This document shows positions 1 to 8,299 of a stretch of 64,000 bases of DNA, piece by piece (position 1 is the first letter of the stretch; each line of letters opens with the position of its first letter). The DNA comes from Streptomyces sp. 135 (lineage in GTDB: Bacteria > Actinomycetota > Actinomycetes > Streptomycetales > Streptomycetaceae): positions 4,836,001 to 4,900,000 of the forward strand of contig NZ_CP075691.1 in assembly GCF_020026305.1 (NCBI RefSeq), read 5' to 3'. The position numbers and the translations under genes are program-made. The notes beneath the pieces were generated by a model. It was not told the DNA's origin. It saw only the letters and a program-made list of their open reading frames with translations, and searched no databases.

Positions 1-334
1 TCTCGTACATCCGGCGCCAGTCGGCCGGGTCGCTGGTGGCGACGGGGTCCGCGCCGAGCGCGCCGCCCGCGTTGTTCACCAGGACCGCGATCTTCTTGAA
101 CGCCGTCGCGAAGGTGTCGACCGCCGCGCGGTCGGTGACGTCGAGTGCGTACGCCATCGCGTCGTGCCCCGCGTCGGTGAGCTCGGCGGCGAGCGCCTCG
201 ATGCGGTCCTTGCGGCGCGCGGTGAGGACGACGCGGTAGCCGGCGGCGGCCAGGCCGCGTGCGGTGGCGGCACCGATGCCGCTGCTGGCGCCGGTGACGA
301 TGGCGATGCGCTTGGTGGCGGCGGCAACGGTCAT
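1..334 (-). CDS. SDR family oxidoreductase, C-terminus beyond window
   Basis: Short-chain dehydrogenase/reductase, NAD(P)-dependent. Reading back from the ATG at 334 gives an N-terminal Rossmann strand with the cofactor motif TGASSGIG, a following ARR typical of NADP binding, and the NNAG motif at about residue 90. The active-site YxxxK lies beyond the window, so only about 111 residues are visible. The substrate cannot be predicted from this part. It is transcribed in the same direction as the YnfA-like and GNAT genes but with gaps that suggest separate units. Confidence 0.85.
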   Translation of the reverse strand, partial: MTVAAATKRIAIVTGASSGIGAATARGLAAAGYRVVLTARRKDRIEALAAELTDAGHDAMAYALDVTDRAAVDTFATAFKKIAVLVNNAGGALGADPVATSDPADWRRMYE

Positions 335-400
335 GGGGCGCTCCTCGGGGCTGGGCGGTGAGGGTGGTCGGTCGTCTGCGGGTCAGGATATGTGGGCCGT

Positions 401-736
401 TCAGCGGCTCCGGGGCGCGTACATGATCACGGCCATTCCCGCGAGGCAGATCAGGGCGCCGATGACGTCCCAGCGGTCCGGGCGGTACCCGTCCGCGGCC
501 ATGCCCCAGGCGATCGAGCCCGCGACGAAGACCCCGCCGTACGCCGCGAGGATGCGGCCGAACTCGGCGTCGGGCTGGAGCGTGGCCACGAATCCGTAGA
601 CGCCGAGTGCGATGACGCCCGCGCCGATCCAGGCCCAGCCGCGGTGCTCGCGCACGCCCTGCCAGACGAGCCAGGCGCCGCCGATCTCGAAGAGGGCGGC
701 CAGGACGAACAGGGCGGCGGAGCGGGCGATGAGCAT
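401..736 (-). CDS. YnfA family small membrane protein
   Basis: 111-residue integral membrane protein with four hydrophobic segments, matching the size and pattern of the YnfA/UPF0060 family (small transporter-like proteins of uncertain function). Recognisable features are FEIGGAWLVWQ in helix 1, AAYGGVF in helix 3 and the RPDRWDVIGA turn before helix 4, all typical of the family. A longer open frame continues upstream to 952, but that part runs through a dispersed repeat and has no membrane character, so I start at the ATG at 736. No clear Shine-Dalgarno is visible. Confidence 0.85.
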   Translation of the reverse strand: MLIARSAALFVLAALFEIGGAWLVWQGVREHRGWAWIGAGVIALGVYGFVATLQPDAEFGRILAAYGGVFVAGSIAWGMAADGYRPDRWDVIGALICLAGMAVIMYAPRSR

Positions 737-842
737 GGGCGACAGGGTGGCATGGGGTGGCGGAGGGGTGGGGTGCCGGTGGTCGCCTGGGGTTCGTCTG
801 GGGGTACGTGTGCGGGTGCGTGGGGGTGCCGGCGACGCCTGG

Positions 843-989
843 GGTGCGTCTTGGGGGCGGGGCCGCGGGGGTATGTCCGTGCTCGCCATCTTGGCGCGGG
901 GGTTTCGTTGCTTCGGGGCCCTTGTGACCACCACTGTGCTCCGCGCGCACATACCCCCATGTCCCCTCCGGCGCGCTCGCGGCTGCGGG
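843..989. repeat. 147-bp dispersed repeat, copy 1
   Basis: A 147-bp block found again at 24740-24886 in the same orientation, with 11 mismatches by my hand alignment (about 92% identity) and no gaps. Inside is an inverted pair, GGGGGTATGT at 867-876 and ACATACCCCC at 949-958, intact in both copies. It lies between the YnfA-like and GNAT genes and overlaps no convincing CDS; the open frames through it look spurious. Its function is unknown; an interspersed intergenic or MITE-like element is the simplest reading. Confidence 0.8.
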
Positions 990-1009
990 CCGTCCCTGCT
1001 GCGGGTCTG

Positions 1010-1522
1010 CTACTCCCCGGTCAAGGTGTATCGCCAGTCATGGCACGGGTGCCAGTTGCCCTTGGGGTACTCGATCGTGGCCTCGCCTCGGAGGGTGAAG
1101 CCCGCTTTGCGGCACACCGCGTTGGACGCCCCGTGCTCCGTCGCGGGGAACGCGTGGAGGTGGGCGTGGCGGGCCGCCGCCCTCGCCTCGGTGATGATCA
1201 GCCGCGCCGCGCCCACCGCGACGCCGCGGCCCTGGAACTCGGGCAGGACGCCCCATCCCGTCTCCCAGACCGTCTCGCCCTGCCAGGTCGCCTCCCAGTA
1301 CCCGATCGAGCCCGCCGTCACGCCGTCCAGCGTGATCCGGAACATCTGGCCCTTGTCGTCCAGGCCGAGGTAGCGGCGGTGCCGGTCCGCGAGCTTCTCG
1401 GGGGTCTCGGGGCCGCCCAGGTGCTCCGTCATCTCCGGGGTGTTGAGTCGGGCGAGGAGCGCTGGGCCCTCGTCTTCCGGCCAGGGGTGCAAGTGGATCT
1501 GCGGCTGTTCTGATCGCTCCAT
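1010..1522 (-). CDS. GNAT family N-acetyltransferase
   Basis: 170-residue acetyltransferase of the GNAT fold, expected to move an acetyl group from acetyl-CoA to an amine or protein N-terminus. The acetyl-CoA pyrophosphate loop is seen as PEFQGRGVAVGAARL around residues 95-109, followed by the AxARHAHLHAFPAT strand and a C-terminal KAGFTLRGE segment typical of RimJ/L-like members. The start is supported by a leaderless arrangement: TACCGT (minus strand of 1529-1534) lies six bases before the ATG. The substrate is unknown. Confidence 0.85.
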   Translation of the reverse strand: MERSEQPQIHLHPWPEDEGPALLARLNTPEMTEHLGGPETPEKLADRHRRYLGLDDKGQMFRITLDGVTAGSIGYWEATWQGETVWETGWGVLPEFQGRGVAVGAARLIITEARAAARHAHLHAFPATEHGASNAVCRKAGFTLRGEATIEYPKGNWHPCHDWRYTLTGE

Positions 1523-1528
1523 GCCGTC

Positions 1529-1534
1529 ACGGTA
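1529..1534 (-). promoter_or_regulatory. -10 box for leaderless GNAT transcript
   Basis: TACCGT on the minus strand, followed by six bases and the ATG at 1522. This is the usual layout of Streptomyces leaderless promoters, and no Shine-Dalgarno is present. Confidence 0.55.
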
Positions 1535-1560
1535 GGGGGAATAGGTGGAGCCGGGGGGTC

Positions 1561-1587
1561 GTTCATGGATGTAGTTGAATCATGAAC
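1561..1587. promoter_or_regulatory. Inverted repeat, candidate operator of the LLM/FMN reductase operon
   Basis: GTTCATG at 1561-1567 and CATGAAC at 1581-1587 form a perfect 7-bp inverted repeat, 8 of 10 when extended inward. It sits 17 bp before the ATG of the monooxygenase gene, where a repressor would act. No regulator gene is adjacent, so the cognate protein is unknown. Confidence 0.5.
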
Positions 1588-1603
1588 AATATGGGAGTCG
1601 GTC

Positions 1604-2704
1604 ATGCAGTTCGGGGTTTTCAGCGTCGGTGACGTGACGGTCGATCCGACGACGGGGCGCGCGCCGAGCGAGTACGAGCGGATCAAGGCGATGGTGGCGA
1701 TCGCGTTGAAGGCGGAGGAGGTGGGGCTGGATGTGTTCGCCACCGGTGAGCATCACAACCCGCCGTTCGTGCCGTCGTCGCCGACCACGATGCTCGGTTA
1801 TATCGCCGCCCGTACCGAGCGTCTGGTGCTGTCGACCTCGACGACGCTGATCACGACCAATGACCCGGTCAAGATCGCGGAGGACTTCGCGATGCTCCAG
1901 CACCTGGCGGACGGCCGGGTGGACGTGATGCTGGGGCGCGGCAATACGGGGCCGGTGTATCCCTGGTTCGGCAAGGACATCCGGGACGGCATCGATCTGG
2001 CCGTGGAGAACTACGCGCTGCTGCGGCGGCTGTGGGATGAGGACGTGGTGACGTGGAAGGGGAAGTTCCGTACGCCGTTGCAGTCCTTCACCGCCACGCC
2101 GCGTCCGCTGGAGGGGGTCGCGCCGTTCGTGTGGCACGGCTCGATCCGTTCTCCGGAGATCGCGGAGCAGGCGGCGTACTACGGTGACGGGTTCTTCCAC
2201 AACAACATCTTCTGGCCGGCGGAGCACACCCGGAAGATGGTCGAGCTCTACCGGCGGCGTTACGCGCACTACGGGCACGGCACCGCGGAGCAGGCGATCG
2301 TGGGGCTGGGCGGACAGGTGTTCATGCGGGCGAAGTCCCAGGACGCGGTACGGGAGTTCCGGCCCTACTTCGACAACGCGCCGGTGTACGGGCACGGGCC
2401 TTCGCTGGAGGAGTTCACCGAGCAGACGCCGTTGACGGTGGGCTCGCCGCAGCAGGTGATCGAGCGGACGCTGTCCTTCCGGGACACGGTCGGTGACTAT
2501 CAGCGGCAGCTGTTCCTGATGGATCACGCCGGGCTGCCGCTGAAGACGGTGCTGGAGCAGCTGGATCTGCTGGGTGAGGAAGTGGTGCCGGTGCTGCGGG
2601 AGGAGTTCGCCGAGCGGCGTCCCGCCGGGGTGCCGGACGCCCCCACCCACGCCGCCCGCGTGGCCGCCGCCCGCGAGGGTGGCCAGAAGGAGGTGTCGGC
2701 GTGA
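1604..2704 (+). CDS. LLM class flavin-dependent oxidoreductase (CE1758-like)
   Basis: 366-residue bacterial luciferase-like monooxygenase, a TIM-barrel enzyme that uses reduced FMN and O2. Seen in the sequence are the N-terminal strand MQFGVFSVGDV, the EVGLDVFATGEHH flavin-site region near residues 38-50, the STTLITTNDP strand, and AEDFAMLQHLADGRVDVMLGRG around residue 100. Length is typical for the family. The stop overlaps the start of the next gene (GTGA), so it is translationally coupled to an FMN reductase that should supply FMNH2. I read the pair as the LLM CE1758 family with its CE1759 partner. An AGTCGG stretch before the ATG is a poor ribosome site; a candidate operator lies just upstream. 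Confidence 0.9.
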   Translation: MQFGVFSVGDVTVDPTTGRAPSEYERIKAMVAIALKAEEVGLDVFATGEHHNPPFVPSSPTTMLGYIAARTERLVLSTSTTLITTNDPVKIAEDFAMLQHLADGRVDVMLGRGNTGPVYPWFGKDIRDGIDLAVENYALLRRLWDEDVVTWKGKFRTPLQSFTATPRPLEGVAPFVWHGSIRSPEIAEQAAYYGDGFFHNNIFWPAEHTRKMVELYRRRYAHYGHGTAEQAIVGLGGQVFMRAKSQDAVREFRPYFDNAPVYGHGPSLEEFTEQTPLTVGSPQQVIERTLSFRDTVGDYQRQLFLMDHAGLPLKTVLEQLDLLGEEVVPVLREEFAERRPAGVPDAPTHAARVAAAREGGQKEVSA

Positions 2705-3360
2705 AGTTGGTCGTCGTCTCCGCGGGGCTGAGCAGTCCTTCGTCCACCCGGCTGCTCGCCGACCGGCTCGCGGCCGCCACCCTGGAGCACGCCGGCGCCG
2801 AGGCCGAGGTCGTCGAAGTGCGGGAGCTGGCCGTGGAGATCGCCCAGCACCTCGTCACCGGCTTCCCGCCGGCCCGGCTGGCCGCCGCGTTGGACGCGGT
2901 GGCCGCCGCCGATGGGCTGATCGCGGTGACGCCGGTGTTCGCGGGCTCGTACAGCGGACTGTTCAAGTCCTTCTTCGATCTCATCGACAAGGACGCGCTG
3001 ACCGGGAAGCCCGTGCTGATCGGTGCCACCGGGGGGACGGCTCGGCACTCGCTGGTCACCGAGCATGCGATGCGTCCGCTGTTCGCCCATTTGCGGGCGC
3101 TGGTCGTGCCGACGGCTGTCTACGCGGCCTCGGAGGACTGGGGGCAGGACGGCCTCGCGTCCCGTATCGCCCGCGCGGGGCGGGAGTTGGCGCGCTTCAT
3201 GGTGCCTGGCAGGCAGAACGCCGGGCCCGCCGAGGCGCCCGACACCGCCGCCGCGATCGCGCCGCGCTCACTGACCGGCGCGATCACGTCCGTGGATCCG
3301 GACAGCGGCTTCGACGTCGTCCCCTTCGCCCAGCAGCTCGCCGCCCTGCGCGTCGAGTGA
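2701..3360 (+). CDS. LLM-partnered FMN reductase (CE1759 family)
   Basis: 219-residue flavodoxin-fold NAD(P)H:FMN reductase, expected to feed FMNH2 to the preceding monooxygenase. The N-terminus MKLVVVSAGLSSPSSTRLLAD is the first strand and phosphate-binding loop of the NADPH-dependent FMN reductase family; AVTPVFAGSYSGLFKSFFD near residue 80 and GATGGTARHS near 108 are the other flavin-contacting loops. The GTG start at 2701 overlaps the upstream stop by four bases, showing an operon of two genes. Confidence 0.9.
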   Translation: MKLVVVSAGLSSPSSTRLLADRLAAATLEHAGAEAEVVEVRELAVEIAQHLVTGFPPARLAAALDAVAAADGLIAVTPVFAGSYSGLFKSFFDLIDKDALTGKPVLIGATGGTARHSLVTEHAMRPLFAHLRALVVPTAVYAASEDWGQDGLASRIARAGRELARFMVPGRQNAGPAEAPDTAAAIAPRSLTGAITSVDPDSGFDVVPFAQQLAALRVE

Positions 3361-3367
3361 CGGGACG

Positions 3368-3826
3368 TCAGGGCCACACCAGGCAGTACGCCTGATGCCC
3401 CGCGTCGTGCAGGCGGTGGCTGAAATCCTGCCACTCGTGCAGGAGTTGGTAGACGTTGAAGGCGTCGCGCGGGCCGCCGCGGTCGGGCACGGTGGACCAG
3501 ATGAAGGCCGCGGCGCCCACCGACTCCTCGCCGACGCCGCGCAGCGGGTCGACGACGGTCATGGGGAGCTTCACCACGGCGTAGTCGGGGTGCAGGACGA
3601 CCAGTTCGAGCGGGGGCACCTTGTGCAGGGGTATGCCCTCGATACCGGTCAGGACCATCGCGGCCATCGTCTCCGGCTTGATCTTCGTGAACATGCCGCC
3701 CATGCCGAGCTCGTCGCCGCCCAGCTCCTCGGGCCGCATCGAGATCGGCACGCGGGCGGCGGTCGCACCGTCCGGGGCGCCGAAGTACTTGTACGTCACC
3801 CCCACCCCGCCACTCCTGCTGCTCAT
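3368..3826 (-). CDS. Conserved hypothetical protein upstream of hemL
   Basis: A 152-residue protein I do not recognise as a named family. It is soluble, with no signal peptide or membrane segment, and reads as a compact domain: TYKYFGAPDG at the start, a conserved-looking middle (ELVVLHPDYAVVKLPM) and an aromatic C-terminus (FNVYQLLHEWQDFSHRL, then YCLVWP). The open frame extends upstream to 3976, but the extra part is Arg/Gln rich and looks non-coding, so the ATG at 3826 is preferred. It converges on the FMN reductase with only 7 bp between stops. The 314 bp between this start and hemL hold no convincing gene. Confidence 0.65.
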   Translation of the reverse strand: MSSRSGGVGVTYKYFGAPDGATAARVPISMRPEELGGDELGMGGMFTKIKPETMAAMVLTGIEGIPLHKVPPLELVVLHPDYAVVKLPMTVVDPLRGVGEESVGAAAFIWSTVPDRGGPRDAFNVYQLLHEWQDFSHRLHDAGHQAYCLVWP

Positions 3827-4140
3827 CCGGTCCGGCCGGGATTCGATCGACTCGCTCCGCGCCTGGTCGGGCGCCTGCGCCGGCTGCGCTTGTGCCTCAC
3901 GTCGGTGCTTGCCCCGCCGGGCACGCCGGGGGCCCAGGCCGTCGGTCCCCTCGCCCAGTCCGCCACCGCGATGCATATCTCCACCCGACTGCTTTTCCAG
4001 GGCGGCACGGCCCTGTCTTTTCTAGGCCTCGCGGCCCCCGCCACGCAACCCGATCATCGTGTCAGTGACCTCCCCCACGGTCACCCGCTAAAACGTGGAG
4101 TGAAACACCTGTCCGCAGGAAGTCCGGACCCTCTGACACC

Positions 4141-5466
4141 ATGGCTCGTGTGAGCTTCCCGTATAGCGCCCCAGTTTCGCAGACTCTTTTCGACCGTGCG
4201 GCGGCCGTGACGCCCGGCGGTGTGAACTCTCCCGTGCGCGCGTTCCGCGCTGTGGGTGGTACGCCCCGTTTCATGGTGTCCGGTACCGGTCCGTACCTGA
4301 CTGACGCCGACGGCCGCGAGTACGTCGACCTCGTGTGTTCGTGGGGTCCGATGATCCTCGGGCACTCCCACCCCGAGGTGACCGCCGCCGTGCAGGAGGC
4401 CGTCGCCCGCGGCACCTCCTTCGGTACGCCCGGCGAGGGCGAGGTCGCCCTCGCCGAGGAGATCGTGGCCCGTATCGCGCCCGTCGAGCAGGTGCGGCTC
4501 GTCTCCAGCGGCACCGAGGCCACCATGTCCGCCATCCGGCTCGCCCGCGGCTTCACCGGGCGCGCCAAGGTCCTCAAGTTCGCCGGCTGCTACCACGGGC
4601 ATGTCGACGCCCTCCTGGCCTCCGCCGGTTCGGGCGTGGCGACCCTCGGCCTGCCCGACACCCCGGGCGTCACCGGCGCCCAGGCGGGCGACACCATCGT
4701 CGTCCCCTACAACGACCTGGACGCCGTGCGCGCCGCCTTCGCCGCGCACGAGGGCCAGATCGCCTGCGTCATCACCGAGGCCTCGCCCGGCAACATGGGC
4801 GTCGTACCGCCCGGAGAGGGCTTCAACCAGGGCCTCGCCGACCTGTGCCGGGAGAACGGCGCGCTGTACATCTCCGACGAGGTGATGACCGGCTTCCGTA
4901 CGTCGAAGGCGGGCTGGTACGGCGTCGACGGCGTGCGCCCCGACCTGATGACCTTCGGCAAGGTCATGGGCGGCGGCTTCCCCGCGGCGGCCTTCGGCGG
5001 GCGCGCCGACGTGATGGCGCACCTCGCCCCGGCCGGTCCGGTCTACCAGGCGGGCACGCTGTCGGGGAACCCGGTCGCCACGGCCGCGGGCCTCGCGCAG
5101 CTGCGGCTCCTGGACGACGCGGCGTACGAGAAGATCGACGCGGTCTCGGAGCGGCTGCGGGGTCTTGTGAGCGAGGCGCTGAGCAAGGAGGGCGTCGCGC
5201 ACACCGTGCAGAACGCCTCCAACATGTTCTCCGTCTTCTTCACCGACCGCGCCGTGCGCAACTACGACGACGCCAAGGCACAGGAGTCCTTCCGCTTCAC
5301 CGCCTTCTTCCACTCGATGCTGTCGCAGGGCGTCTATCTGCCGCCCTCGGCGTTCGAGTCCTGGTTCGTGTCCACCGCCCACGACGAGCGGGCCGTCGAG
5401 CGGATCGCCGCCGCCCTGCCGGGTGCCGCGCGCGCGGCCGCGGAAGCCACGGAGGCCGGCGCATGA
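4141..5466 (+). CDS. hemL: Glutamate-1-semialdehyde 2,1-aminomutase
   Basis: 441-residue PLP-dependent enzyme converting glutamate-1-semialdehyde to 5-aminolevulinate, the last step of the C5 entry to haem. The class III aminotransferase fold is complete: GGVNSPVRAF near the N-terminus, SSGTEATMSAIRLAR (PLP phosphate site), CYHGHVDALL, ISDEVMTGFR, and the catalytic lysine in TFGKVMGGG at about residue 274. An in-frame GTG at 4150 is an alternative start; neither has a well-placed ribosome site. The next gene overlaps by ATGA. Haem supply fits with the cytochrome c maturation genes downstream. Confidence 0.95.
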   Translation: MARVSFPYSAPVSQTLFDRAAAVTPGGVNSPVRAFRAVGGTPRFMVSGTGPYLTDADGREYVDLVCSWGPMILGHSHPEVTAAVQEAVARGTSFGTPGEGEVALAEEIVARIAPVEQVRLVSSGTEATMSAIRLARGFTGRAKVLKFAGCYHGHVDALLASAGSGVATLGLPDTPGVTGAQAGDTIVVPYNDLDAVRAAFAAHEGQIACVITEASPGNMGVVPPGEGFNQGLADLCRENGALYISDEVMTGFRTSKAGWYGVDGVRPDLMTFGKVMGGGFPAAAFGGRADVMAHLAPAGPVYQAGTLSGNPVATAAGLAQLRLLDDAAYEKIDAVSERLRGLVSEALSKEGVAHTVQNASNMFSVFFTDRAVRNYDDAKAQESFRFTAFFHSMLSQGVYLPPSAFESWFVSTAHDERAVERIAAALPGAARAAAEATEAGA

Positions 5467-6155
5467 GCGGCACGGCAGCGGGTGACGAGCTGACCGTCGT
5501 CCATGTGATGCGCCACGGCGAGGTGCGCAACCCCGACGGGATCCTGTACGGGCGGCTGCCCGACTACCACCTCTCGGAGCTGGGCCGGCGGATGGCCGAC
5601 CGCGTCGCCGAGCACCTCGCCCAGCGCGACGTCACGCACGTCGTCGCCTCGCCGCTGGAGCGCGCCCAGGAGACCGCCGCGCCGATCGCCAAGGTGCACG
5701 GCCTGGACCTCGCGACGGACGCCCGGCTCATCGAGGCGGAGAACGTCTTCGAGGGCAAGACCTTCGGAGTCGGCGACGGCGCGCTGAAGAACCCCGAGAA
5801 CTGGCGGCATCTGGTCAACCCCTTCAAGCCGTCCTGGGGCGAGCCGTACATCGAGCAGGTCGTGCGGATGATGGGCGCCCTGGACGCGGCGAAGGACGCG
5901 GCCCGCGGGCACGAGGCGGTCTGCGTCAGCCACCAGCTGCCGATCTGGATCGTGCGCAGCTTCGTGGAGAAGCGGCGGCTGTGGCACGACCCGCGCAAGC
6001 GGCAGTGCACCCTCGCGTCGCTGACGACGTTCACCTACCGCGGTGACCGCATCGTCTCGGTGGGTTATTCGGAGCCCGCCCGGGATCTCGTGCCCGCGCA
6101 TCTCCTCGCCGGTGCCAAGCCGGTGAAGGGCAAGGGCGAGGCTTTCGGCGCCTGA
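5463..6155 (+). CDS. Histidine phosphatase family protein
   Basis: 230-residue phosphoglycerate-mutase-like phosphatase. The catalytic RHG is at residues 17-19 (HVMRHGEVRNP) and the second histidine is in VCVSHQLP around residue 155, with SPLERAQETA between them. The substrate is not clear from sequence; small phosphate esters or phosphosugars are typical. Its ATG lies inside the hemL stop (ATGA), so it is the second gene of the hemL operon. A much longer open frame covers it upstream, but that is a shadow of hemL in another frame. Confidence 0.9.
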   Translation: MSGTAAGDELTVVHVMRHGEVRNPDGILYGRLPDYHLSELGRRMADRVAEHLAQRDVTHVVASPLERAQETAAPIAKVHGLDLATDARLIEAENVFEGKTFGVGDGALKNPENWRHLVNPFKPSWGEPYIEQVVRMMGALDAAKDAARGHEAVCVSHQLPIWIVRSFVEKRRLWHDPRKRQCTLASLTTFTYRGDRIVSVGYSEPARDLVPAHLLAGAKPVKGKGEAFGA

Positions 6156-6269
6156 CGCCGATTAACGCCCGCGGTCCCCGTCTCATTTACGTCATGTGAT
6201 CACGTCGCGACTGTACGTCCCTTTCGGGTAAAGCGCGGCAAATAACCGCGATGTGCAGGAACCCCGCTG

Positions 6270-6345
6270 TTCGTCGCGCCCTCTAACAGGTCGTCCCTCT
6301 TGCAAGCCGGATACGGGCAGGAGGCGGACCCAAGGGCGCGACGAA
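6270..6345 (+). promoter_or_regulatory. Long-range inverted repeat in the leader of the deacetylase-like lipoprotein
   Basis: TTCGTCGCGCCCT at 6270-6282 pairs perfectly with AGGGCGCGACGAA at 6333-6345, 13 bp with a 50-base loop. The second arm ends just before the GGGGAAG ribosome site and the ATG at 6356, so the structure could affect translation or termination. I see no match to a known riboswitch consensus. Confidence 0.5.
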
Positions 6346-6355
6346 TGGGGAAGTA

Positions 6356-7585
6356 ATGCGCGACATCAGCCGCAGGGGAATGCTCGGACTCGGAGCGGGT
6401 GCCGCGGCCGCTTTCGGACTCGCGGCTTGCGGCTCCGGGGCCGGCGGGGATTCCTCGGGGCCCGCGGAAAAGGCGAAGGAAGGGCAGGGCGGCGCGAAGC
6501 AGCCGGCCAAGCCGATCGGTGACGGGTCGACCGCCTACACCGGCGCCCAGCCCCACCAGCCCGGCAAGCCCGTACCGCTGGAGCCGGGCGAGACGCCCCC
6601 GCAGTTCGTGATCTTCTCCTGGGACGGCGCGGGCGAGGTCGGGAACGGTCTGTTCCCGCGCTTTTTGAAGCTCGCCGAGGACCACGGCGCGCACATGACG
6701 TTCTTTCTCTCCGGGCTTTATCTGCTGCCCGAATCGAAGAAGCGTCTGTACCGTCCGCCGAACAACGCGGTCGGCGCCTCCGACATCGGTTATCTCACCG
6801 ACGGTCACATCAAGGACACGCTGAAGTACGTGCGCCAGGCATGGCTGGAGGGCCATGAAATCGGCACGCACTTCAACGGGCACTTCTGCACGGGCACGGG
6901 GACGGTCGCCAACTGGACGTCCGCGCAATGGCAGGACGAGATCGACCAGGCCAAGTCCTTTGTGAAGAAGTGGCGTACGAACACCGGCTGGAGCGATCTG
7001 CCGCCGCTGCCCTTCGACTACGACAAGGAGCTCGTCGGCGGCCGCACGCCCTGTCTGCTCGGGCAGGACAACCTCCTGCCGACCGCGAAGAAGCTCGGCT
7101 GGCGCTACGACGCGTCCTCGCCCGGCGGCCGCCAGCGCTGGCCCGAGAAGAAGATGGGCGTCTGGGACCTGCCGCTCCAGGCGGTGCCCTTCCCCGGCCA
7201 CTCCTTCGAGGTCCTGTCGATGGACTACAACATCCTCGCCAACCAGTCGCAGAACTCCACGAAGGCGCCGCCCCACAACTACCCGGGCTGGCGCAAGCAG
7301 GCCACCGAGGCCTACATAGCCGGGTTCAAGCGGGCCTACGAGTCCAACCGCGCGCCGTTCTTCATAGGCAACCACTTCGAGGAGTGGAACGGCGGCATCT
7401 ACATGGACGCCGTCGAGGAGGCCCTGAAGCACATCGCGGGCAAGAAGGACGTACGCCTCGTCTCTTTCCGGCAGTTCGTCGACTGGCTCGACGTGCAGGA
7501 CCCGAAGGTCCTCAAGCAGCTCCAGGGCCTCGACGTCGGCCAGGCGCCCGCGGGTGGCTGGAAGGGGCTCGGCAAGGCCGCCTGA
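6356..7585 (+). CDS. Polysaccharide deacetylase-like secreted lipoprotein
   Basis: 409-residue exported protein. The N-terminus begins with SRRGMLGLGAGAAAAFGL, which looks like a Tat-type signal, and then a lipobox LAAC with Cys near residue 23. The mature domain resembles the polysaccharide deacetylase (carbohydrate esterase 4) barrel: FSWDGAGE at about residue 84 in place of the usual TFDDG, and GHEIGTHFNGHFC around residue 165, the H-x3-H-type metal motif. The missing second Asp of the usual DD means catalysis is uncertain. GGGGAAG precedes the ATG. It lies upstream of the cytochrome c maturation genes; the link to them is positional only. Confidence 0.8.
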   Translation: MRDISRRGMLGLGAGAAAAFGLAACGSGAGGDSSGPAEKAKEGQGGAKQPAKPIGDGSTAYTGAQPHQPGKPVPLEPGETPPQFVIFSWDGAGEVGNGLFPRFLKLAEDHGAHMTFFLSGLYLLPESKKRLYRPPNNAVGASDIGYLTDGHIKDTLKYVRQAWLEGHEIGTHFNGHFCTGTGTVANWTSAQWQDEIDQAKSFVKKWRTNTGWSDLPPLPFDYDKELVGGRTPCLLGQDNLLPTAKKLGWRYDASSPGGRQRWPEKKMGVWDLPLQAVPFPGHSFEVLSMDYNILANQSQNSTKAPPHNYPGWRKQATEAYIAGFKRAYESNRAPFFIGNHFEEWNGGIYMDAVEEALKHIAGKKDVRLVSFRQFVDWLDVQDPKVLKQLQGLDVGQAPAGGWKGLGKAA

Positions 7586-7651
7586 AATGGGACTTTCCGC
7601 AACCGCGGGGGGTGCGGAAGATCCCCGAAACAGACATGCGAAACTTTTCAC

Positions 7652-8299
7652 ATGAGTGCCGCCTGCCGCGCCCCCCACAGCACGAACCGCAGCCGTAGCC
7701 GCCGCCGAGGCGGTCGCGGCCGCGCCGCCCTGCTGGCCGCGGGGGCCGCTGCCGGAGCGCTGACGCTCGCGGCCTGCGGCTCCGGCGGGACGTCGGGCGG
7801 GGGCGGCAACACCAACTTCGTGGCCGGGAAGGACGGCATCGCCACCGCCGCGAAGGCGGACCGCAAGCCGCTCCCCGAACTCGACGGCGAGACCCTCGAC
7901 GGCAAGCACCTGAACCTCACCAAGGCGTACAAGGGCAAGATCCTCGTCATCAACGTGTGGGGTTCCTGGTGCGCGCCGTGCCGGGCCGAGGCGCCGAACT
8001 TCGTGAAGGTCGCGAAGGAGACGAAGGCCAAGGGCGTCCAGTTCGTCGGCATCAACACCCGTGACCCCGAGCGCGGCCCGGCGATCGAGTTCGAGAAGGC
8101 GCACAAGGTGCCCTACCCGAGCGTGTACGACCCGACGGGCAAGCTGATGCTGCGCTTCCCCCAGGGCTCGCTCAACCCCAACGCCATCCCCTCCACGCTC
8201 GTCGTCGACCGGGACGGGAAGATCGCGGCGCGCACGCAGCAGCCACTCAACGAAGCGAAGCTGCGCAAGATGATCGACCCCGTGGTCGCGGAGAAGTGA
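7652..8299 (+). CDS. resA: TlpA/ResA-type thioredoxin lipoprotein
   Basis: 215-residue extracytoplasmic thiol-disulfide oxidoreductase expected to reduce apocytochrome c cysteines before haem attachment. After an Arg-rich N-terminus there is a lipoprotein signal (GALTLAACGSGG), then an AhpC/TSA-thioredoxin domain with the active site WCAPC at residues 106-110 and a cis-Pro loop NAIPSTLVVD near residue 180. It directly precedes ccdA (TGATG overlap), and ccdA is the membrane electron donor for this kind of protein. The symbol follows the Bacillus res operon by function. Confidence 0.9.
   Translation: MSAACRAPHSTNRSRSRRRGGRGRAALLAAGAAAGALTLAACGSGGTSGGGGNTNFVAGKDGIATAAKADRKPLPELDGETLDGKHLNLTKAYKGKILVINVWGSWCAPCRAEAPNFVKVAKETKAKGVQFVGINTRDPERGPAIEFEKAHKVPYPSVYDPTGKLMLRFPQGSLNPNAIPSTLVVDRDGKIAARTQQPLNEAKLRKMIDPVVAEK

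Noticed and set aside
392..1513. 373-codon plus-strand frame
   Set aside because: Antisense to the YnfA-like and GNAT genes and through the dispersed repeat; Arg/Gly/Ala-rich without domains.
3823..4044. Minus-strand 73-codon frame upstream of hemL
   Set aside because: Arg/Pro-rich, no ribosome site, no domain; the region is taken as the hemL leader.
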